A DNA stretch of 12,781 nt, from positions 1 to 12,781 of the forward strand of contig URKY01000057.1 of the NCBI GenBank assembly GCA_900548465.1. The letters run 5' to 3'. The notes under the pieces are model-generated. The model saw only the letters and a list, made by a program, of their open reading frames with translations, did no database searches and was not told the origin of the DNA. The stretch comes from an uncultured Eubacterium sp. GTDB lineage: Bacteria; Bacillota; Clostridia; Lachnospirales; Lachnospiraceae. This document shows, piece after piece, positions 6,325 through 12,781 of the stretch. The stretch's first letter is position 1, and the number at the start of each line of letters is the position of its first letter. Made by a program: the position numbers and the translations under genes.

Positions 6325-7770
6325 ATGAGCAGATCGTCATCGTCGTTGTTAAAAAATAGTTTTTTATATTTGATAGCTACTATAAGTATACGTGCAACAT
6401 CTTTTTTGTTACTACCTTTTTATTCGCATTTAGTATCACCGGAAGAATACGGATATGTGTATATGGTTTCTGCTGTATCTACTTTTTTTAATATGGTAAT
6501 GCAATTTTCTATGCATGCATGTATTTCTCGTTTCTTTTTTGATTGTGAAGATGAGGAGAGTGTTAAAAGGCTATATTCCACAATTGTGTTATTTATTAGT
6601 ATTAATTCAGTAATAATATTTACTTTGCTGTGGTGCTTTAATGAACAGCTTGCTGTTCTGATTAATCTTCCAACAGTATATTTTAAATTAGCATTGATTA
6701 TTTCCTTTTTTGGTGTATTTTATAATGCTATTTTGGCTTTATTATATGTTAAACAAAATGCAAAGAAGGTATCGGTTACATCTATTTGTGTTGGTGTGTT
6801 TCAGATTTTTATTCAACTGTTATTAGTTGTAAATCTGGAAAATAAAGCAATGGCTTTAGTGGGGACTTTATTCTTAAATAGTATATTGACATTCATCATT
6901 TTTCTTTTTTACTCAAAACCTTTTTTTACTGTAAATTTTGATTTTTCGCGTGCGAGAAAATATATGTATTATTCTTTTTCTCAATTTCCAAGTGATGTAT
7001 CTGGGTGGCTTGTCAAATTTACAGATAGGTTGTTTATTAATAAGTATATTGGTGCTGCTAGTACTGGAATTTATGGGGTTGGTTGTACTGTAGGACAAAT
7101 CCCTACGATTCTTTTCATGTCGTTAAATTCTGCATTAGTACCTTATATATTTAGTAAATATAAGGATATGAATAGTGGGGTGGAAAAAAGTGAAATAGAG
7201 TTGGTAAAAACTGTAACAATCGTAAGTTCAATTTTGATGGTATTAATAACAATCCTGATAATATTATCAAATAATATAGTACAATTGTTAGCGCCTGAGT
7301 ATGCATCTGCATTTTTTGTTATTATTGTGATGCTTGTAATATCTTTGGTTGATTGCTATCGTGTCATATATATGCAGCCTTTATCATATAATATAAAGTA
7401 TACTAAGGTGAAGTCATTAATTTGGGTTGTTTCCGCTATATTTAATATTTTATTAAATATATATCTAATTCCACGATACGGAATATATGGAGCATGTTTT
7501 TCTTCACTTACTTCTTATTCTCTTACCCTTGTTTTGATTTTGTACTTTAGCAATAAGGCGATGCAAATACATTATGATTGGATTTCTTTAATTAAAATAT
7601 TTTCGATTTCTGTAGTTATGCTTTTGCTTTTATTTTTAGAAGATAATTGGGGAACTCTGATGCTAAAGATAATAGTAATTGCTATGTATGTCTTTGTTTC
7701 TTTGAAGATATTAAATATCAATTTTAATAAAAATATATCCGGTTATGTCAAAAATGTTTTTAACAAATAG
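6325..7770 (+). CDS. wzx: Wzx-type repeat-unit flippase (MOP/PST exporter)
   Basis: This multi-pass inner-membrane protein would move the undecaprenyl-diphosphate-linked repeat unit to the periplasmic face. The 481 residues are almost entirely alternating hydrophobic helices and short polar loops, which is the length and layout of PST/MOP-family flippases (usually 12-14 helices). The N-terminus (LLKNSFLYLIATISIRATSF followed by LLPFYSHLVSPEEYG) carries the family pattern of a basic first loop, a Pro-Phe-Tyr after helix one and a P-x-x-Y-G turn. The segment RKYMYYSFSQFPSDVSGWL and the following DRLFINKYIGAASTGIYGVG are the usual mid-protein signature. GC is low (18 of 60 in 6961-7020). The ATG follows the previous stop by 3 bases, and the end overlaps the next gene by 26. 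The role is family inference; substrate specificity is unknown but should match the acidic repeat unit encoded here. Confidence 0.9.
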   Translation: MSRSSSSLLKNSFLYLIATISIRATSFLLLPFYSHLVSPEEYGYVYMVSAVSTFFNMVMQFSMHACISRFFFDCEDEESVKRLYSTIVLFISINSVIIFTLLWCFNEQLAVLINLPTVYFKLALIISFFGVFYNAILALLYVKQNAKKVSVTSICVGVFQIFIQLLLVVNLENKAMALVGTLFLNSILTFIIFLFYSKPFFTVNFDFSRARKYMYYSFSQFPSDVSGWLVKFTDRLFINKYIGAASTGIYGVGCTVGQIPTILFMSLNSALVPYIFSKYKDMNSGVEKSEIELVKTVTIVSSILMVLITILIILSNNIVQLLAPEYASAFFVIIVMLVISLVDCYRVIYMQPLSYNIKYTKVKSLIWVVSAIFNILLNIYLIPRYGIYGACFSSLTSYSLTLVLILYFSNKAMQIHYDWISLIKIFSISVVMLLLLFLEDNWGTLMLKIIVIAMYVFVSLKILNINFNKNISGYVKNVFNK

Positions 7771-9517
7771 TGAATACTTATATTCGTCATTTAAGAGAGA
7801 TATCTCTAAATCTCCATATAAACTACTATTTGAATATGCACATAATAATATTTACGCTTTAACTACTCAAAAAATTTCTGTTGAGAATCAAAATGCATTA
7901 TTGCTACATGATGGTTTTGTAATAGAAAATGGGACAATAGTTTATAATAAAAAAAATGATATAACGATTCTGGAAGATATATTTCAAGCATATAATGCAA
8001 ACATCAATGCCATAAGAAATGATACTTTGGGTAATTATGTTCTGGGTATATTTAAAGAGGATGTCCTGACTGTTTTTACAGAACAAAGTAATTGTTATGA
8101 TGTTTTTTATTATGTTGATAATGATATTTGGGCTATATCTTCTTCATTGTATGATTTGGTTGAACCATTAAAAGAAAAACTCTCAATAAATAAATTGAAT
8201 GTATTAGAATGGTTTAGTCGCCATGCCATTCTGAATGATGAGACTGTTTTTAATGAAATTAAAAGATTGTCCGGAGAGCAATGTATTCAAATTATTAATG
8301 ATCAGTTTAGTATTAAAGAGCTCGGTTTACCAATTAAGAAAATAACCAGTGAAAATTATGCGAATAATATTTTAGAGATCGCTTCAATAATGAAGAGTGA
8401 TGCTGAGATTTTTTCCAATTGTTTAGGAGATCCTACATTGGGTGCTACTGGAGGCTTAGACTCAAGAATGTGTCTAGCTGCTTTCTTAGCTGCTGGATCA
8501 AAACCTAAACTCACATACGGATTAGGAAATAGTATATTAGCTATTTCTAAAAAAGAAGATAAAGAAATAGATAAACTCTTTAGTGATAAATTTCATTTGA
8601 CTTTTGAGGGATATCCATGGAATGAAACTTTACCATTGGATAAATATTGGGACTATTACACCTCTTTATATGGAGATGGAATATTTGTATATCAAGGTTG
8701 TGATGATGCTATGAAATATTTTGAGAACCCTTGTGAGCCATATGTTATTTATGGGTATTGGGGGGAGTTATATCGTGAAACGGATTGGATTACTAAGTGT
8801 AAGAAAGATGTAATTACTGTAGAGGAGTTCTTAGATGGTTGGTATTATGAGTCTCAAAACAGAAACATAATTGATAGTTATCCTGATTTAAAATTGCATA
8901 TAAAAAATAAGATTATAAATATCTGTTCTAAATATGGGCTCAATCCGAAAGCAATTAATAAGGATGATATTTTTTATTTTTATATGGAGTATAGAAGAAG
9001 AGCCGATGTGCATACTGTGAATCTTTTGAATAGGATGAAATATTGTCACTATCTGATGTCGGAATTCGAAATTGTTAGAAGAGCTTATGTTCCTATAAAT
9101 AAGAAATTATCCGCTAAATTTATGCTTGAAATTTTAAGTGAACTATATAGTGAGTCATTAGAAATCCCTTTCTTTAGTCATTGTAAGAAACAAAAATATG
9201 TAAAGAGTCAAATGAAAATTGTGGATTACTACTCTTGGACGTTGAAAAATCGCATTTCGAGAACGCTTTCATATCAATTCAAAGAGCGACTAAAAAAAAT
9301 AGTAGGAATTGAAAAAACGTTTACTATTTATCCGTCTTATGTAGCGGATTTAGTAGAAAATCCCCAGAATAAGAATTTAATATATAGCTATTTGCCAGAA
9401 GATATCTTATTATCTGCCATTAAAGATTCTAATTATAACAATGATATATTTTTAGTGAAGCTTGTACTGCAAGTTAAAATATTTGATAAATTTAATTTGA
9501 GAATATCTGATAAATAA
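7745..9517 (+). CDS. Asparagine-synthase-like amidotransferase lacking the glutaminase cysteine
   Basis: The 590-residue length fits the asparagine synthase (AsnB) family at about 600. The C-terminal half carries the ATP-pyrophosphatase P-loop GATGGLDSRM (233-242), the family SGGxDS motif with Thr for the first Ser, which adenylates a carboxylate. The N-terminal half resembles the Ntn glutaminase domain (for example the LLLHDGFVIENG and LGNYVLGIF stretches, equivalent to the sugar-cluster homologues), but the protein begins MSKMFLTN, with no Cys after the initiator Met, so it should not hydrolyse glutamine in the usual way. Homologues in O-antigen and capsule loci are proposed to amidate sugar carboxylates such as uronic acids. 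Here the only acidic sugar whose synthesis is visible is the nonulosonic acid, which might be the target; this is inference. The 26-base overlap with wzx (or 17, if the ATG at 7754 is used) suggests coupling. Confidence 0.75.
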   Translation: MSKMFLTNSEYLYSSFKRDISKSPYKLLFEYAHNNIYALTTQKISVENQNALLLHDGFVIENGTIVYNKKNDITILEDIFQAYNANINAIRNDTLGNYVLGIFKEDVLTVFTEQSNCYDVFYYVDNDIWAISSSLYDLVEPLKEKLSINKLNVLEWFSRHAILNDETVFNEIKRLSGEQCIQIINDQFSIKELGLPIKKITSENYANNILEIASIMKSDAEIFSNCLGDPTLGATGGLDSRMCLAAFLAAGSKPKLTYGLGNSILAISKKEDKEIDKLFSDKFHLTFEGYPWNETLPLDKYWDYYTSLYGDGIFVYQGCDDAMKYFENPCEPYVIYGYWGELYRETDWITKCKKDVITVEEFLDGWYYESQNRNIIDSYPDLKLHIKNKIINICSKYGLNPKAINKDDIFYFYMEYRRRADVHTVNLLNRMKYCHYLMSEFEIVRRAYVPINKKLSAKFMLEILSELYSESLEIPFFSHCKKQKYVKSQMKIVDYYSWTLKNRISRTLSYQFKERLKKIVGIEKTFTIYPSYVADLVENPQNKNLIYSYLPEDILLSAIKDSNYNNDIFLVKLVLQVKIFDKFNLRISDK

Positions 9518-9526
9518 GTTATAATA

Positions 9527-10231
9527 ATGCATGTGGATTTACTCTCTATTTTAAAGAAAATAGTGAAAAAGGTATATTGGAATTCAAAATGGTATCAGGG
9601 AGTTCGTATTAGTATAACTTCTAATGTTAGTATTAAATCGGAATTCGAAGCACCATGTCAAATACATTCTGACGTAGTATATCGAGGACGTATGGGAATG
9701 GGCTCATATATAGCTTGTGGGTCTATATTATCTGCTGATATAGGGAGATTTACTTCTATTGGTGCTTTTGTGCGCAGTACTGCTGGAAGACATCCATATC
9801 AATCTCCGTTTGCAACGACTTCACCATGTTTTTTTTCACTCAATTCGAAGCACGACCAATGCGGTACTACTTATGCAAAAAAACAACTTTTTGAGGAATT
9901 TGCCTATGCCGATAAATTGCGCGGAATCCATGTGAAAATAGGATCTGATTGTTGGATTGGTACGGGAGTATTTTTGGTTGGTGGTATTGTGATAGGCAAT
10001 GGAGCTGTGGTATTGGCAGGAGCAGTAGTAACTAAAGATGTTCCACCTTATGCTATTGTTGGTGGAGTTCCAGCACGGATTCTGCGTTATCGTTATGATG
10101 AAGAAACTATAAATTTTTTGTTGGGTATCCATTGGTGGGATAATGATAAAGAGTGGTTTCTTAAACATTGGGAACTACTTTCTGATATTGATAAGTTGAA
10201 GGATTATTATATTTCATCCAAGAGTCTTTAA
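9527..10231 (+). CDS. Hexapeptide-repeat acyltransferase (CatB/Vat-like O-acetyltransferase)
   Basis: This 234-residue protein is a left-handed beta-helix acyltransferase that most likely puts an acetyl group from acetyl-CoA on a sugar of the repeat unit. The middle shows irregular hexapeptide turns beginning near the [22 protein letters not shown] region, a loop with [10 protein letters not shown] in which His89 is the probable catalytic base of the xenobiotic-acetyltransferase group, and a clean run of repeats at about 145-190 ([20 protein letters not shown], then [20 protein letters not shown]) followed by the [10 protein letters not shown] closing motif. The C-terminal tail (HWWDNDKEW) matches the CatB/Vat-type extension. 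It lies 9 bases after the amidotransferase gene and 16 before the GT2 gene. Target sugar is unknown; the nonulosonate is one option. Confidence 0.88.
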   Translation: MHVDLLSILKKIVKKVYWNSKWYQGVRISITSNVSIKSEFEAPCQIHSDVVYRGRMGMGSYIACGSILSADIGRFTSIGAFVRSTAGRHPYQSPFATTSPCFFSLNSKHDQCGTTYAKKQLFEEFAYADKLRGIHVKIGSDCWIGTGVFLVGGIVIGNGAVVLAGAVVTKDVPPYAIVGGVPARILRYRYDEETINFLLGIHWWDNDKEWFLKHWELLSDIDKLKDYYISSKSL

Positions 10232-10247
10232 AGTACCAGTATATATT

Positions 10248-11105
10248 ATGGCTGAGATAAAAGAAAATCTTATTTCTGTGATAACTGTATGTTATAATGC
10301 TGAGAATAATTTAGAAAGAACCATACTTTCTGTTCTTAATCAGACATATAGCAATATAGAGTATATCATCATTGATGGGGGTAGTACGGATGGGACTATT
10401 GATCTTATTAAAAAGTATGCTGATAAAATAACTTATTGGCAGAGTGAAACTGATAAGGGGATTTATGATGCGATGAATAAGGGAATACAGAAAGCTACAG
10501 GTGAGTGGATAAACTTTATGAATGCAGGTGACTTATTTTCGTCGACAACCATTTTGCAACAAATGTCGGATGCAATAAAGCCTGGAACTCGAATATTACG
10601 TGGTAATATCATAAGAATTTACCCTAAATTCAAAGTAAAATCTGTTGGTGTTACTACACAGGAGCCTGATCTTATGGATATGTTTGATAATACCTTTCAT
10701 CATCAGGCTTGTCTTATACAGAATTCTTTATTCAGAGAGTTTGGCTTGTATTCAACAGACTATAGATTATGTTCAGATTGGAAATTCTTTTTCGATTGTG
10801 TTGTGCTTCATAATGTAAAATCCCAATATGTTGACTTAACGGTGGCTCATTTTAAAATGGATGGAACAAGTAGTAACAATTCCATTTTATATAAGAAAGA
10901 ACAAGAAAGCTATTTGAAGAATATATATGGAGAAGAGCAGTTTAATTTGTTACATGAATTGAAAGTATATAGAAAGTTAAAAATAATTACTCTTTATTAT
11001 AAAGGATTTTGTTATATGATGGGTCATCTGTCACAGCAGAATTTCAGCCGTTTGCTTATGATAAAGAGATTCGTCAGGAGAATTTTAGGAATTAGTGTCA
11101 ATTAG
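10248..11105 (+). CDS. Glycosyltransferase family 2
   Basis: This is a cytoplasmic, probably membrane-associated transferase that adds one sugar of the lipid-linked repeat unit from a nucleotide donor. The 285 residues start with the GT-A fold signature SVITVCYNAENNLERTI (10-26), then SVLNQTYSNIEYIIIDGGST (28-47) with D43 and D48, DKGIYDAMNKG (69-79), the GEWINFMNAGD segment (85-95) in which D95 takes the place of the usual metal-binding motif end, and FHHQACLIQNSLF with the acceptor-side conserved Gln. This matches the WcaA/PglI-like GT2 subgroup common in Bacteroidota capsule loci. Start at 10248 lies in an AT-rich leader without a Shine-Dalgarno sequence. The donor sugar is not predictable from sequence. 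Confidence 0.92.
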   Translation: MAEIKENLISVITVCYNAENNLERTILSVLNQTYSNIEYIIIDGGSTDGTIDLIKKYADKITYWQSETDKGIYDAMNKGIQKATGEWINFMNAGDLFSSTTILQQMSDAIKPGTRILRGNIIRIYPKFKVKSVGVTTQEPDLMDMFDNTFHHQACLIQNSLFREFGLYSTDYRLCSDWKFFFDCVVLHNVKSQYVDLTVAHFKMDGTSSNNSILYKKEQESYLKNIYGEEQFNLLHELKVYRKLKIITLYYKGFCYMMGHLSQQNFSRLLMIKRFVRRILGISVN

Positions 11106-11158
11106 CTGTTGTCGCATTTATTTTAATTAGAAGACACTTAGTAGATAATAATAGAGCA

Positions 11159-11893
11159 ATGATACCCAAAAAAATTCATTACTGCTGGTTGAGTAATGAT
11201 GCTATGCCTGAAAAACTGCAACGGTGTATAGATAGTTGGAAAATGAAACTTCCCGACTATGAGATTATAAAATGGGATTTAAAAAAGTTTCCATTAGAAA
11301 AAAGTATTTGGGTTAGGCAAGCTTATGAGAGAAAGAAATATGCTTTTGCTGCTGATTATATTCGACTATATGCTCTTGTAACGGAAGGTGGTATATATCT
11401 TGATAGTGATGTTGAGGTATTGAAAACTTTTGATGACTTACTGCATCTTCCATTTTTTATATGTAAGGAGAATAGTCCCCAAGGTGTTGAAGCTGCAACA
11501 ATAGGAGCGGAGGCTGGGACTTCTTGGTTGATAAAATGCCTTGAATATTATAACGAGAAGACATTTGTTGATAGTAGTGGCAAGGAACAAACAGCAGTGT
11601 TGCCATCGATTCTTCAGGATTGTATTTCTCGAAACTTTGATATTTGTTATATCGATAGTCCTTTAGAATTTAATGTAAATAAAAATACGGTTTTCGTGTT
11701 ACCGATGGACTATTTCAGCCCTAAAAACTATGTAACAAAAAAAATAGTAATTACGGAGAATACTTATTCAATTCATCATTTTGCAGGGACTTGGCAACCA
11801 GGGTGGAAAAAAACTTTACTTTATTTATGGGTGCCATTTTCTATAAAGTTTCCTCGTTTGGCTGCTTGGTTAAAGCAGAAGATTAGCAATTAA
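11159..11893 (+). CDS. DXD-motif glycosyltransferase (GT32-like, capsular polysaccharide synthesis)
   Basis: This 244-residue protein has the Gly_transf_sug (GT32) signature: the opening IPKKIHYCWLS, CIDSWKMKLPDYEIIKWD (the usual W-x-x-x-x-P-x-[FY]), AFAADYIRLYAL, and GGIYLDSDVEVL with the metal-binding D82-S83-D84 (DXD). The C-terminal YSIHHFAGTWQPG is the family's conserved H-H-x-x-x-S/T-W type ending. It is a typical length for this group in capsule loci. The role is transfer of a hexose or HexNAc to the growing repeat unit. It follows the GT2 gene after a 53-base gap that contains no recognisable terminator, and precedes the polymerase gene by 64 AT-rich bases. Confidence 0.9.
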   Translation: MIPKKIHYCWLSNDAMPEKLQRCIDSWKMKLPDYEIIKWDLKKFPLEKSIWVRQAYERKKYAFAADYIRLYALVTEGGIYLDSDVEVLKTFDDLLHLPFFICKENSPQGVEAATIGAEAGTSWLIKCLEYYNEKTFVDSSGKEQTAVLPSILQDCISRNFDICYIDSPLEFNVNKNTVFVLPMDYFSPKNYVTKKIVITENTYSIHHFAGTWQPGWKKTLLYLWVPFSIKFPRLAAWLKQKISN

Positions 11894-11957
11894 GATTTAT
11901 TTGATTGACAAAATATCGCATAGTGCTGAAAAACTGTATTAATAGAAAATTGCTAAG

Positions 11958-12781
11958 ATGAAAATAAGTACTAGGGAACTGGCATTTCTTGTGTACTTTC
12001 TGCCATTATTTGCATTGAAAATGCTTGACATTACTGCTGATAATAATCTATTGAAGATAACAGCAGGCTGTTGTTTTATATTGTTTGCCATGTGTATGTT
12101 TTACATGAAATTCAATAATCGGTTGTTGAAATTGTTTCTTTTATTATTGATTTATACGGTAATACTCATTTTTACTTGTGGCAAACAGGGAGCGTTTTTT
12201 TCTGTTGTGATGTTGTTAGCTATGAAAGATATTAATATGGATAATAAAAATTATAAGATCTGTTTCTGGGTCGGAGCCGTTTTTTTTATTGTTGCATGTT
12301 ACTTAAATAAGGATGGGGCAGAAGCTGTGCGGTTTATGAATGGAGAATGGGTGAATATGAATAAACGTAGTAATATATTATATGTTGCTTTCACAGCTTT
12401 GGTTTCTTTATACCTTTTGATATATAGAGATAAATTAAATAATATGCGAATATTGGGTGTTGCTATTGTTAACTATCTAATATATATGTATGTAGGTTCA
12501 AGAACAGGGGTTGTTTCAATTTTCTTTCTTGTAATTCTTGTTTTATTGTTTAGAAATCAGTATTTTAGAAGATTGAAAATTATTAAATATGGATGTATCT
12601 TTGCACCTCTTGTTTGTATGGTATTTTCTATTTTTGCTGGGCTGAAGTATGATGAATATAGCTTTCTTAAAATTTTAGATATGATGTTACAGGGCAGAAT
12701 TGCTCAGAATAATGCTTATTTAGATCGGTATGACATAAAGCTATTTGGACAACATATATATGAGGGGGCTGAAAATGGTGA
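11958..12781 (+). CDS. wzy: Wzy-like O-antigen/capsule polymerase, N-terminal part (runs off the window)
   Basis: The frame opens at ATG 11958 and stays open for 274 codons to the last base, so the 3' end is missing. The visible protein is a chain of hydrophobic helices: for example LAFLVYFLPLFALKML near the start, LFLLLLIYTVILIFTC, and FWVGAVFFIVACYL. It then has NKRSNILYVAFTALVSLYLL, and GSRTG at 180-184, a short motif shared by EpsG/Wzy-type polymerases of Bacteroidota and Gram-positive capsule loci. After that comes a hydrophobic stretch, followed by the beginning of a larger soluble loop with GRIAQNNAYLDRYDIKLFGQ, also typical of this polymerase group. With wzx and wzz in the same cluster, it is best read as the polymerase that links repeat units in the periplasm. 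A WaaL-type ligase is a less likely alternative. Confidence 0.83.
   Translation, partial: MKISTRELAFLVYFLPLFALKMLDITADNNLLKITAGCCFILFAMCMFYMKFNNRLLKLFLLLLIYTVILIFTCGKQGAFFSVVMLLAMKDINMDNKNYKICFWVGAVFFIVACYLNKDGAEAVRFMNGEWVNMNKRSNILYVAFTALVSLYLLIYRDKLNNMRILGVAIVNYLIYMYVGSRTGVVSIFFLVILVLLFRNQYFRRLKIIKYGCIFAPLVCMVFSIFAGLKYDEYSFLKILDMMLQGRIAQNNAYLDRYDIKLFGQHIYEGAENG

Noticed and set aside
9836..10168. 110-codon minus-strand open frame within the acetyltransferase gene.
   Set aside because: It is antisense to clear hexapeptide repeats, and its repetitive composition is the mirror of those repeats.

Overview
The window reads as part of a capsular or surface polysaccharide locus from a member of the Bacteroidota, most likely the order Bacteroidales. 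The evidence is indirect: AT-rich genes with AT-rich leaders and almost no Shine-Dalgarno sequences, an export protein with SLBB domains next to a Wzz-type protein without a kinase domain, and a phosphatase domain that closely resembles, from memory, a Bacteroides thetaiotaomicron enzyme. The genus cannot be fixed from the sequence. All twelve genes are on the + strand and closely packed, several of them overlapping, so they look like one operon. No RNA gene, insertion sequence, CRISPR array or phage gene is visible.

Positions 3-3273 hold the conserved export and initiation module: the C-terminal end of an outer-membrane SLBB export protein (cut by the window start), a Wzz-like chain-length regulator, and a polyprenyl-phosphate glycosyl-1-phosphate transferase that loads the first sugar onto the lipid carrier. 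A 206-base gap (3274-3479), the longest non-coding stretch here, separates this module from the sugar-specific genes.

Positions 3480-6321 hold a sialic-acid-type (nonulosonic acid) cassette. It comprises a short NeuB-type synthase without the usual C-terminal SAF domain, a fusion of a CMP-sialate synthetase with a HAD phosphatase, and an unfamiliar protein with a sialyltransferase/DUF115-like N-terminal motif. No UDP-GlcNAc 2-epimerase (NeuC) is present. The domain content fits a phosphorylated route: hexose-6-phosphate plus PEP to a nonulosonate-9-phosphate, then to the free acid, then to the CMP-sugar. KDN made from mannose-6-phosphate is the simplest candidate product. This is the most interesting part of the window.

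Positions 6325-12781 hold the rest of the Wzx/Wzy machinery and decoration enzymes: a Wzx flippase, an asparagine-synthase-like amidotransferase whose glutaminase half lacks the catalytic N-terminal cysteine, a hexapeptide-repeat O-acetyltransferase, a GT2 glycosyltransferase, a DXD (GT32-like) glycosyltransferase, and the first 274 codons of a Wzy-like polymerase that runs off the window end. Together they would build an acidic, probably acetylated and perhaps amidated repeat unit on undecaprenyl phosphate, flip it, polymerise it, and export it through the Wzz/SLBB apparatus.
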